A stretch of 12,173 nucleotides of DNA. Origin: Isohypsibius dastychi. Lineage: Eukaryota > Tardigrada > Eutardigrada > Parachela > Isohypsibiidae. The position numbers were made by a program, and so were the translations under genes. How positions within the stretch are numbered: the stretch's first letter is position 1; every line of letters starts with the position of its first letter. Below, piece by piece: positions 1 through 7,588 of the stretch. The stretch lies in NCBI GenBank assembly GCA_034696485.1, contig JAQIWT010001146.1, positions 1 to 12,173 of the forward strand, written 5' to 3'. The notes beneath the pieces were generated by a model, which was not told where the DNA came from, did no database searches, and was given only the letters and a program-made list of their open reading frames with translations.

Positions 1-177
1 CCATTCAGAACATATTGAAATAAGTTCTGAAAAGAATAATTTCTTAGCTCTGAAAAGCTTAGTTGTGAATTCTCGCGGGTTCTCTAATGTAATGACCTTC
101 AATATATACCACATGCACGGCGAAGCCGACGAGTGGGTGGGGACCAGTTCTGACATGACAGCCGGCCTATGCAGTGG

Positions 178-218
178 GGGTTTTGATCTGCCGCAATCAG
201 CTTGGGCAATCAAAACCC
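178..218. repeat. Strong hairpin (inverted repeat) upstream of RPL36
   Basis: GGGTTTTGAT at 178-187 is the perfect reverse complement of ATCAAAACCC at 209-218. Inside it, after one bulged C at 188, TGCC (189-192) pairs with GGCA (205-208), leaving a 12-nt loop. This gives a 14-bp stem with one bulge. It lies about 110 bp before the putative 5'UTR donor of RPL36. It may be a cruciform-prone promoter element, a remnant of a small mobile element or a small structured RNA; nothing in the sequence decides among these. Confidence 0.6.
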
Positions 219-328
219 GCAGTCGAACAGCATGGGCTTTGCTGACGAAGCCGCATTTATCTGAAATCATTTTAGCACTTTACCGTGGCGGTTTCAAAAC
301 ATTTCCATCTGGTTCTTCGTGTTTGTTG

Positions 329-395
329 GTAAGTTCTTCGTCTCTTTTCCAGCTTATGCACGGTCAGATTGCTCTCATGCAGATTTGTTTTTCAG
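329..395 (+). other. Probable 5'UTR intron of RPL36
   Basis: A consensus donor GTAAGT at 329-334 and an acceptor TTTTTCAG ending at 395 bound a 67-bp stretch just before the RPL36 start codon. Removing it would also remove the upstream ATGs at 357 and 378, so the first ATG left near the junction would be the real one at 421. A pyrimidine tract TCTCTTTTCC at 341-350 looks like a TOP-type transcription start, common in ribosomal protein genes. If transcription began there, this intron could not exist. The two models exclude each other; I favour the intron. Confidence 0.5.
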
Positions 396-420
396 AATAT
401 TGTAATTCACGGCTCTAGAA

Positions 421-1317
421 ATGTCGTCCCAAGCAGTCGCTGTGGGACTGAAGGAAGTCCGCGGCTTCAAAACGACCAAAAATGTTGGCAGAGCTCGACC
501 CTCCAGAATGCGAGTAAGTTTTGGCCGCCTGCTCTCGAAGCTTTATTCATAAGCCTTTCGATTTCTCCAAAATTCTTTTTTGAACTTTACACTTTGGGTA
601 GTTGCAAGGTTTCGGACCAGTGCTCTCGAATTTTCATCCGAATTATAGTTGTTTATCCGTCTTGAAGTTGTTAAGCTCTCGTGCTATATATTTGAAGTTT
701 GTGCATGATGGTTTTTACGATTTTTTTTTGCAGACGCTCAACAAGAAGGTGAAGTTCGTGAGGGATTTGGTGAAAGATCTTTGTGGACTTGCTCCTTATG
801 AAAAGCGAACCATTGAACTCCTTCGTGTTGGTCGTGATAAGCGAGCCCTGAAATTCCTCAAACGACGGGTAAGTTCGAAAATCTCTGGGATGCACAGCCA
901 CGTTTCGTGGAATCTTCAATTTGCAGAATTATTTTGTGAAATTTGCGGATGTGTGGGAAGTTGAATCGATTGTGAAAATATCTTGTCTCCAAACGTGTTT
1001 GGTTTATGAGCCTATCGATTTAAACGAAAGGTTTTTGTTCCAGTTGTCAGTTGAACATTTTATATCTCACCGATTTTATTCGGTGATTGTGGTTTTTTTG
1101 TAAAATTGATCTGGAAATATCTGCCGTGTTTCGTTATGCATCTTCTCACGGTTGCGATCATTTTTATCACATCCGCACTGATTGTATTTTTATTGTTCCG
1201 TTCTTGTTTCAAACTGTCTTCCTTTTACAGTTGGGAACGCATCTTCGAGCCAAACGAAAGCGAGACGAAATGGGAAGGACATTGACTTCGATGAGGAAAG
1301 CGCAGGCCCACAAATAG
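421..1317 (+). CDS. RPL36: 60S ribosomal protein L36 (eL36), three coding exons
   Basis: This encodes ribosomal protein eL36, a small basic protein of the large cytosolic ribosomal subunit. Coding exons are 421-513, 734-868 and 1231-1317 (stop TAG at 1315-1317). Both introns are phase 0 with GTAAGT donors, 220 and 362 bp long. The spliced product is 104 aa, close to the roughly 105 aa usual for the family. The core is well conserved: LAPYEKRTIELL and DKRALKFLKRR in exon 2, followed by GTHLRAKRKRDE and a short AQAHK tail in exon 3. The N-terminal exon is less typical: it reads VGLKEVRGFKTTKNV where most animals have a GLNKGHK-type motif. ATG 421 is the only start that gives the expected N-terminus. 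No AATAAA is obvious soon after the stop. Identification is secure. Confidence 0.96.
1067..1086. repeat. Perfect 7-bp hairpin in RPL36 intron 2
   Basis: TCACCGA (1067-1073) and TCGGTGA (1080-1086) form a 7-bp stem around the loop TTTTAT. It sits in the longer of the two coding introns of a ribosomal protein gene, where animals often host snoRNAs. I could not find convincing C/D or H/ACA boxes placed around it, so it is recorded only as a structure. Confidence 0.4.
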
Positions 1318-1996
1318 ATTTCTTCTCGTTTCTTTTCCTCTTTGTTTTACCATTATTTGAAAACATTCATGGCCTTTCTCGAATTCTGCAGATTTTGTTT
1401 CTGGCATCATTTGCGAATCACTTTCTAACTGGATTCGTTTCGGATTGTTATATCCACAATGAAATTTGCCATGAAGCCTTCTTTCTCCCTTGTCGGTATG
1501 TTTCCGAAGCTGTACCTGCAGGACTACACCAGATCATGTTCCATCTGTACGAATTGTGAGGTGCGAGGAAGGATGACCGGAGCGTTTCGTTGAGGAAAAC
1601 AATTTTGCTATCAGTATCAGCGGATTAGGACTCCGTGGCTGATCGAAATGTGGCGGCAAGGTGAATTCCATGTTACGACATTGAAAGCGCTAAATGCGGC
1701 GGTGCTCGACACTCCTTGTACAGGACAACTTAATATCGAGGTTTGCAAGTTTGCTATTTGATGTGTTTCTAGTTTTATTCTTTTCGTACATCCAAGATCC
1801 GTAAAGGTTAGCTTTGATAAACGGTATTTCACAAGGCAGTTGATCGGAGGAACGAGAGACTCTTGTTGGAGTAGGAATCTGGATCTGTCTCCTTAATCGC
1901 GACATTTTTTTCATCCGAGTTGACAAAAAATCTGTCTTTATCTCTGAAACGGCTTTTGGGTCCATTCTAAGTTCATCTTCCAAGCTAACTGCAATC
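1318..1996. other. Intergenic region RPL36-FAM50
   Basis: This 679-bp stretch holds the 3'UTR of RPL36 and the promoter and 5'UTR of FAM50. I see no conserved coding segment, tRNA, TATA box at a sensible distance or clear AATAAA. Open frames here on both strands are short and give proteins without recognisable motifs. Confidence 0.6.
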
Positions 1997-3647
1997 ATGA
2001 CGGAGTATCGTGGAGGGCATGTGGAGCAAGGCCGAGCCATGCAGCTGATCAAGAAACGAGAGAAGGAGAAAGAAGAAGTCGAAATGAAGAAACGGAAAAT
2101 GACGGAAGAAACGAAGATAGCCAAGATCGACAACAAGTTCGCCGCTCATTATGATTCGGTGGAACAGCAGCTGAAGAGCAGTACAATAGGATTAGTGACG
2201 CTAGATGAGATGATGGCCAAGCAGACGGATGTTATGGCGCAGCGAGAACGGGAACTTGCACAGCGTCAGAAAGCTGAAAAAGACGCGCAACAAGCGGAAA
2301 TTAAACGAGCCGAGGAATTCCGGAAAAGCCAGCGCGATACTTCAAAATTATCTTTCGCTTTCGATGACGAAGACGAGCCGGAAGAGGAAGAGGTAAATAA
2401 CATTTGAGATATCGTGATGGTTGAAATAGTTTTTCTCGAAACGTTCTTGATGGTAAGAAAATTTCACGAATTAGATTTTGTTTGTCTGCACCTTCTAGAT
2501 ATAAAGATAAATTTCAGCTGCAGTCAGTTATGATTTGCTCATGTATTAATTGTGTGCAGTTGATATTCGCAGAGTATTTCTCACCAACCGGAACTGAAAC
2601 GAAAGCGCATCGGTATGGATCCAAGCGTCGACACGAGTTTCCTTCCAGACAAAGATAAAGAAGACGAGGAAAAGCGTTTGCGTGAACAGCTTCGTGTTGA
2701 ATGGGTTGCTCGTCAGGAAATCTTAAAGCTGGAGCCGATGGAGATCATTTTCAGTTATTGGGATGGCGCCGGCCATCGACGCTCGCTCACACTGCGGAAA
2801 GGTGAGTGATATCTATTTGAAGATGCATTTTAGAAGACCTCGTCACTTATCATATTGGTCATCAAAGATGTTTTCCATTATCTGTTGTGGAACTACAAGT
2901 GACGTGATCTCGATCTCGTTCTCATTTTTCGCCAGAAAGCGACCAAGTTTTCGCACGAAAAAAAGTGGATTAAATATTCCTTCTATCTATCTAACCGATT
3001 GAAAATATACGTTGTTTTATGCTGACTAACCGCTTTAATTTTCTAGGCAATACAATCCAGCAGTTTCTCCAGAAATGCCTCGATACTTTGCGGTCGGAAT
3101 TTAATGAGCTCCGAGTGGCGACGGTGGATCAGCTGATGTACGTCAAAGAAGATATGATCATTCCTCAGCATTATTCCTTCTACGATCTGATTGTCACGAA
3201 AGCTAGAGGGAAAAGCGGTCCGCTTTTCCATTTTGACGTGCATGACGATGTTCGGCTACTTCATGATGCGAGCGTTGAAAAGGTTGGCGTACTTCCGGTT
3301 GGCCGGCAAACAAGAAAACTCATATGATTTTAAAGATTATTTTTACCGCGGTTAGAATTTGTTAGAAATTTCGATCAACTTGGAAATTGGTTTTGCAATC
3401 CCACTGAGTCGCTTTTAAATTGAATTATTTGCGGTCAGGGAAAACGGACAGCTTCCACAGCTCAAACTGTTTCCGTTCGATGGAATATTGCTGCTTCATG
3501 CCGGTTACTTTTCAGAATGAAAGCCACGCTGGAAAAGTCGTGCTTCGTAGCTGGTTTGAAAGGAACAAACATATTTTCCCCTCAAGCCGATGGGAGCCCT
3601 ATGATGCTGGGAAAAAGTACGAGATCAAGGAGAAGGATGCGGTTTAA
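1997..3647 (+). CDS. FAM50A: FAM50/XAP5 family nuclear protein, four exons
   Basis: This is a homologue of FAM50A/B (XAP5), a nuclear protein associated with the spliceosome. Exons are 1997-2392, 2573-2801, 3047-3282 and 3516-3647 (stop TAA), joined by introns of 180, 245 and 233 bp in phases 0, 1 and 0. The product is 330 aa against about 339 in human. Residues 1-132 are a highly charged, probably coiled-coil Lys/Glu-rich arm starting MTEYRGG and ending in an acidic [10 protein letters not shown] run. The C-terminal XAP5 domain shows [19 protein letters not shown] (from residue 192), [28 protein letters not shown] and [10 protein letters not shown]. The last exon gives [12 protein letters not shown] and SRWEPYD. 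The third intron uses an unusual donor, GTTGGC at 3283, but protein conservation on both sides (VEK then N-ESHAGK) fixes the junction. Human has two FAM50 paralogues; the symbol is by similarity only. Confidence 0.95.
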
Positions 3648-3905
3648 TGACCATATACTTCCTTATTTGTCTGAATGTTTTTGTGTTCTCTATGGACATG
3701 TGTTGGTTGTTTTATATTTTCCTTTTCTCAGTCCTGACGAACTAATTATGTTACATGTCTGAACCCAATAACTCATTCGAAATTATAACCCATTTCGAAA
3801 TTTGTTCTCAAACGTTGAAATTGACCAAACCGTGAAAAAAAATTTAGCGGAAATCGAAGCTGTCAACAACTTTATCGTGGTTATGTTGTTAATTTCAAGC
3901 CGCGA

Positions 3906-3911
3906 AATAAA
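3906..3911 (+). terminator. Candidate poly(A) signal of FAM50
   Basis: AATAAA lies 259 bp after the FAM50 stop codon and is the first canonical hexamer on the + strand after it. A candidate only; no cleavage site can be seen directly. Confidence 0.4.
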
Positions 3912-4040
3912 AAATGCTTGCGGTGTTTATTGGCAATGAAATCAAGAATTTGAAAACGCGATTTCTAACAAAATCTTCGGCGGAAATGAATACTTCACCG
4001 GAAATCAAGACGAATAACAGGATCGCCGCCTCTTCGAAGT

Positions 4041-4046
4041 TTTATT
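4041..4046 (-). terminator. Candidate poly(A) signal of LSM5
   Basis: TTTATT on the + strand is AATAAA on the minus strand, about 240 bp after the LSM5 stop. A second copy lies at 3926-3931, beyond the FAM50 hexamer. If that one were used, the two transcripts would overlap tail to tail. Confidence 0.4.
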
Positions 4047-4284
4047 TCACCAACTGACGTCGTACATCTGGGTTACTGATTTGCAAGGCAACTATCCAAT
4101 ACAAGACATCCGAATCCCAGATCAATTTTCGTAGAATTCGACAACTCATCGGAAAATAAGGTTCCGCATCGAAACAGCAATTTAAGGAGAAACCAGTGAG
4201 ATGTCAATTACCAAAAACCATCCTCCTGACGACAAATTAAAATAGATTTGCGTTTACAGGAATATGAACAAGCGGAATTCCAGA

Positions 4285-4584
4285 TCAGCTCGGAGTTGGT
4301 CCTTCCGGTCCTTCTCCTCCAGGAACCAGCATCACGATATTGCTTCCATTAAGCAAGATTCGCTCCAATTTGGTAACACGTCTTCCTTCATTAGTCAGTT
4401 CGTATTCACGGACATCTTCCAGCACCATGTTCACGTAATCGTCAAATCCCAACAAAGTTCCGACGACTTCCTTGTTGCTTCGAAGAACGGCGTGTATCCG
4501 AGATCCAATGCATTTATCGATCAGCTCCAGGGGTAAAAGACTTGATGGATTAGCTTTGGCAGCTGGGGGAGCAACTGGAGGCAT
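4285..4584 (-). CDS. LSM5: U6 snRNA-associated Sm-like protein LSm5
   Basis: This encodes LSm5, one subunit of the heptameric LSm rings: LSm2-8 binds the U6 snRNA 3' end in the nucleus and LSm1-7 acts in mRNA decapping. The single coding exon gives 99 aa, slightly longer than the roughly 91 aa of human LSm5. Sm motif 1 spans about residues 30-60 ([20 protein letters not shown], then VNMVLEDV). Sm motif 2 is at about 76-89 ([15 protein letters not shown]). The family signature [16 protein letters not shown] is present. The extra length is a Pro/Ala-rich N-terminus and a TPS tail. I chose the Met at 4584 because the in-frame Met farther upstream (4638) lies inside a probable 5'UTR intron and leads into nothing conserved. 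Identification is secure; the start is likely. Confidence 0.95.
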   Translation of the reverse strand: MPPVAPPAAKANPSSLLPLELIDKCIGSRIHAVLRSNKEVVGTLLGFDDYVNMVLEDVREYELTNEGRRVTKLERILLNGSNIVMLVPGGEGPEGPTPS

Positions 4585-4629
4585 TCTGGGCGTTGAGAAA
4601 CTCAAAAGATAATAAGATGAGAAAATCTT

Positions 4630-4728
4630 CTGAAACAAAACGCGGCGAATGAGAGGAAGATGCTGTAATTACAACAGATGAAAATACAGAAAATCACTGG
4701 TATGCAGACCCAATCCCTGTAAACTCAC
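4630..4728 (-). other. Probable 5'UTR intron of LSM5
   Basis: On the minus strand a donor GTGAGT starts at 4728 and an acceptor TTTTGTTTCAG ends at 4630, enclosing 99 bp, 45 bp before the LSM5 start codon. About 70 bp upstream of the donor contains no ATG on this strand, which suits a 5'UTR exon. Confidence 0.6.
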
Positions 4729-5287
4729 TTTTTGATCCGAACCTGATTATACCCAGCTAATATCTGGCCGCACACCAGAGTTCCAGTATTTGTAGCACAA
4801 AATTTTCACAAAACCTAGCACGCTCAGCTTCACCAAGATACTAAAACGAAAACGCGATTTCTCGAAAAGAGTTGCTGGAATATTTTTTGCTGCGCTCAAT
4901 AAAGTCAACGGCTGATTGATTTACTTGATTTAATTTCAGTCAGCTGGGTGCCAGCTCGAATGCAACACTCTTCGCGAACTGCCTCTGACCTCTGCCCACG
5001 AGCGGATGCCCTAGCACTCCCAGCTGCTGACCTGGCCAATCGCAGTCCGCGTTTACTGATGATACGCAGTCCGCGTTTGCTGCTAGTGATGATCGTGCAT
5101 GTTGAGGCTTGAGCGCCCATTTCTTTTCTTGCAGAGCGTCCAATGCAGACGACCTTTCATTCCGTTTTGGACCAAACATTTTGATTTCAGTTCGATTAAT
5201 AAACAGCTCCGTGAGTTCTTCGTTCATCTACCAGATTCTTGTGCCTTCTCTACTGTTTCGTGAAACTTTCGACACTCACAGCCAGAA
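4729..5287. promoter_or_regulatory. Divergent promoter region LSM5 / HORMA gene
   Basis: The two flanking genes are transcribed away from each other, so this region should hold both promoters. It is richer in G and C than the neighbouring intergenic DNA around 4960-5110. GGCCAAT at 5034-5040 directly abuts the tandem repeat at 5041-5094, and a second CCAAT lies at 5140-5144. No TATA box is convincing. AG sites preceded by pyrimidines (for example TTTTCTTGCAG ending at 5134) could be acceptors of a 5'UTR intron, with no clear donor. Confidence 0.45.
5041..5094. repeat. Imperfect tandem duplication in the divergent promoter
   Basis: Unit 1 (5041-5064) and unit 2 (5065-5094) both begin with the 14-mer CGCAGTCCGCGTTT and both end in TGATGAT plus one base. 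Unit 2 is 6 bp longer and carries a CTGCTAG segment in the middle. The copies are directly adjacent, as expected of replication slippage, and follow a CCAAT box. Confidence 0.8.
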
Positions 5288-7013
5288 ATGTCACGAAGAA
5301 TCCGAGATCCAGACCAGAAACCCATCTTGGATCTCCAATCCTCGCAGATCGCTGCCAAGAAACTTATTGGCTGGACGCTTTCAGCCATCTTAAAAGAACG
5401 CCAGTTCTTTTCTTCGGACTACTTCCGGGAATCGTTCAACAAGGATGGTAATGCAATGATATCTTTTCCAATTGAGAACCACTCTTTTCCAGTTTAAAGG
5501 CCTGCTGTTTTTCCTTGCAATATGGCCAGTTTTCTTGAGTCGCGTTTTTTTGTTCTAGGGAGAGTTTTTACACTGTGTCTACCGGAAGACGAGAAAGATC
5601 CGGCAGCCGAGGGAATCACTCGATTTATTGAGCTGACTGGGGTCCTTACCAGCTCCATCGACAACAACTTGGTGAGCAATTCCTGCGCTCAGGTTCAATG
5701 AGCTTCATACTTGAATGTTTCATTTGGTGCTTCGAAAGCAGTTCATTTTTGGAGTAAACTGCGGCGATTCGAGACAAATGAAGCATGGGAAGCTGGTTGA
5801 CCTTTTCCTGAATTCTCATGATTTTCCTTTTTCGTTGCAGATTGAATCATTTGCGCTTCAGGTACGTTGATATTGATGGTGATCCAAAAATATTGAAATT
5901 CACGCTTGTTTTTCCAACATTTGCAGTTCCATCATCCGACCAATACCCATGTAAGAATTTGAGATTGAAGACTTTGTCTGTTCTGTCAGCTGGCAGATAT
6001 TTATTCCTATTCACGCAAAATTTCACGCAGTAATTCACGCAATATTTCTGTGCTTAGAACTTTTCGCCTTTTCAAAATCAGAATTTTTGAATAAGTTCTG
6101 TAATTTTACCTTTATTTATCTCCGGAAGTAAAATTAATTTCGGCACAGCAGAATGGTCCAGTTTCACCCAAACGCTTCAAGTTTCAAAAAACGAAGTTAT
6201 GCTGCGTTTTCCAGTACTGGTAATTTTTTTCAGCTTATTTGCGTGCGTTCGCTGACATTTCCGAGTGTTATTCTAGGTTATCTACGAAGAATGGCGTTTC
6301 TGTGTGAAAGAAGTGCATCCAAAAATCACATCAAAATCCGAGCGTTCGGACAAATCGTAAGCATTCTCTTGTAATTTGATAATCTACTCCGACAATGCTG
6401 ACATTTCAGAGGAGAATATGATGATACGCCCACTGCAGTTTCGCAGGAAGAATTCGCCGAGATAGTATACAGTGTTCACAAACACTTGGAAAGGGTCGTC
6501 AGGCTTTTGAAGCCTTTGGAGTGCGAGAAACGCCAAATGGAAATCGGCTTAGAAACAATATTCTTGCAGAAAGCTCGTAAGAAGAAGGCTCGCCGGCGTG
6601 AGCAAAGATTGCTTTTCTAATATGTTATGTTTCGGTAGAAACGTTCGGGATGATTCCGGTAGAGCTTCCGCTTCAAAAAGGTCAAGAAATTCCGTCAGAG
6701 TTTCCGGTTAAAAAAGATCAAGGTAAAGAAGGGCCGAATATCTCCCGATTCCATATCGCTGACGTCAAGTTGCCGCATCACCGGTGAGTCCAGGTTTTCT
6801 AACGTTTTCAGTTACGCAGGGTCCAGATTTTTTTTACCATTCACATTCTTTTTACAAAATTGTAGGATTTCTGTTCGGGTCAAAACCATCTGTTTCGACG
6901 AGAATTGCCCCAAGTCTCGCGCTGTTTTGGCGAGCAGGAACGCGAAAACCACATCCGGGAAAGCATCTCACATGGGACCACCTCCGCTTCCTCGCGCCAG
7001 AATTGACAAATAA
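5288..7013 (+). CDS. HORMA-domain meiotic chromosome axis protein (HORMAD/Hop1/HIM-3 type), eight exons
   Basis: HORMA proteins of this group load on meiotic chromosome axes and control pairing and crossing over. My gene model has exons 5288-5447, 5559-5671, 5841-5861, 5927-5950, 6277-6356, 6410-6576, 6639-6783 and 6866-7013; every junction keeps one open frame, giving 285 aa. An in-frame stop at 5261 makes ATG 5288 the first Met. The HORMA domain spans about residues 17-244. AAKKLIGWTLSAIL and FFSSDYFRESF match the opening helix and loop. ITRFIELTGVLTSSIDNNL matches the second helix. VIYEEWRFCVKEV matches the strand that reads EEYxF in relatives. LPHHRISVRVKT matches the closing strand of HORMAD proteins. 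A tail of about 40 residues ends PRARIDK and could hold a closure motif, though I recognise none. Length resembles HIM-3 rather than long HORMADs. Rev7/Mad2 relatives are less likely but not excluded. The subfamily is uncertain. Confidence 0.8.
5841..5861 (+). other. Microexon of 21 nt in the HORMA gene (exon 3)
   Basis: The acceptor TTTTTCGTTGCAG ends at 5840 and the donor GTACGT starts at 5862. The exon is phase 0 on both sides and encodes IESFALQ. With the preceding NNL it aligns with the YLRxxVLAI strand of HORMAD proteins. Reading through the donor meets a stop at 5868-5870. Confidence 0.7.
5927..5950 (+). other. Microexon of 24 nt in the HORMA gene (exon 4)
   Basis: The acceptor TTTGCAG ends at 5926 and the donor GTAAGA starts at 5951. 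The exon is phase 0 and encodes FHHPTNTH, which fills the loop that reads like YTNPEDP in HORMAD relatives, directly before VIYEEWRF. The fit in length, phase and splice sites supports it, but it rests on inference without transcript data. Confidence 0.6.
6010..6045. repeat. Three-copy 12-bp tandem repeat in HORMA intron 4
   Basis: TTCACGCA occurs at 6010, 6022 and 6034 at an exact 12-bp period. The units are TTCACGCAAAAT, TTCACGCAGTAA and TTCACGCAATAT. The array lies inside the 326-bp intron 5951-6276. Confidence 0.85.
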
Positions 7014-7014
7014 A
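7009..7014 (+). terminator. AATAAA overlapping the HORMA stop codon
   Basis: The TAA stop at 7011-7013 is embedded in AATAAA. A functional signal here would give a 3'UTR of only about 10-30 nt. The next AATAAA is at 7322-7327, about 310 bp on, and is the alternative. Confidence 0.35.
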
Positions 7015-7588
7015 TCCCGCGTACGCACCGTGTTCGGCATAATCGGGTCCAGTTTAAGAAACTGTTCACTACGAGGTCTTAATAATTGCGGTTTTTTTGT
7101 TATTTTGTTTGTTGATGATCATCCAGATTTCTCGTTATAAGGTGTTTTCCAGGGTTTCTGCTATACAGGTGCAGATAACTGCAGAAGTTAGAAAACAAGA
7201 AAAAGTTCTCTTCCAGCTTTCTTTTTTTCATATCTTATGCCATTTTGTGCAGTCTGATTACTTGTTCAGACAGCATTGAATCTCAATTTCGGACGAGTTC
7301 GAAGATCAAAATTACAGCGGAAATAAACTACTTATCGTCTTGACCCGCTGTGTTCTTTGTTACCCCCCCCCCCCCCCCACTTTTTGAGGGGGCTAGATGA
7401 CGCAATCGCAGGAAACACGTTCTCATCAAAACAGAGACCTTCCTCCACTCCAAGTGTGAAACATCCGTTTGCCAGCGCGGCATCTTCGTCATCAGCGAGA
7501 TTTCGTCAGCCATTGTTGTCTTTCTTATCGACCTCCATAAAAACGCACTTGATTGCTGAGATCTGAATTTAATCTGTTTTTCGTCAAA
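7014..7588. other. Intergenic region HORMA gene-EPRS
   Basis: This 575-bp stretch holds the 3'UTR of the HORMA gene and the upstream region of EPRS. It contains a candidate AATAAA at 7322-7327, a poly(C) tract at 7363-7378 and a weak TATA-like CATAAAA at 7536-7542. No conserved reading frame or RNA gene is visible. A stop at 7550-7552 in the EPRS frame limits any upstream extension of EPRS. Confidence 0.6.
7363..7378. repeat. Poly(C) tract of 16 bases
   Basis: Sixteen C in a row, followed 9 bp later by GGGGG at 7388-7392, so the strands could fold back; the minus strand is a G16 run able to form a quadruplex. It lies about 210 bp before the EPRS start codon. Such runs mutate easily and are error-prone in sequencing, so the exact length may be wrong. 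Confidence 0.9.

Larger units (their letters stand above)
3648..4284. other. Convergent 3' intergenic region FAM50-LSM5
   Basis: This AT-rich region lies between two genes that face each other. It contains no reading frame with recognisable motifs. A short repeat of TTCGAAAT at 3776-3783 and 3794-3801 also forms an 8-bp inverted repeat. Poly(A)-signal hexamers occur on both strands and are listed separately, so the two 3'UTRs may approach or overlap each other. Confidence 0.6.

Noticed and set aside
3-32. 8-bp inverted repeat TTCAGAAC / GTTCTGAA at the left edge
   Set aside because: It is short with a 12-nt loop and lies in AT-rich DNA at the window edge, so chance is a fair explanation.
357-418. 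Short upstream reading frame before RPL36
   Set aside because: It probably lies mostly within a 5'UTR intron and has no conserved content.
1690-2136. 148-codon minus-strand open frame across the FAM50 start
   Set aside because: It is the antisense shadow of FAM50 exon 1 plus noncoding DNA, with no recognisable motif.
4585-4638. Longer N-terminus for LSM5 from the Met at 4638
   Set aside because: The added residues are not conserved and the codon lies within the probable 5'UTR intron 4630-4728.
5842-5950. An open stretch in another frame reading LRFRYVDIDG and KFTLVFPTF, resembling HORMA strands
   Set aside because: It could not be joined to exon 2, which ends in phase 0, with the only acceptor at 5840. 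It would also need the wrong phase after 5950. The two phase-0 microexons fit better.
6760-6767. Perfect CRE palindrome TGACGTCA
   Set aside because: It is inside a coding exon of the HORMA gene and encodes part of IADVKL; a chance match is the simpler reading.
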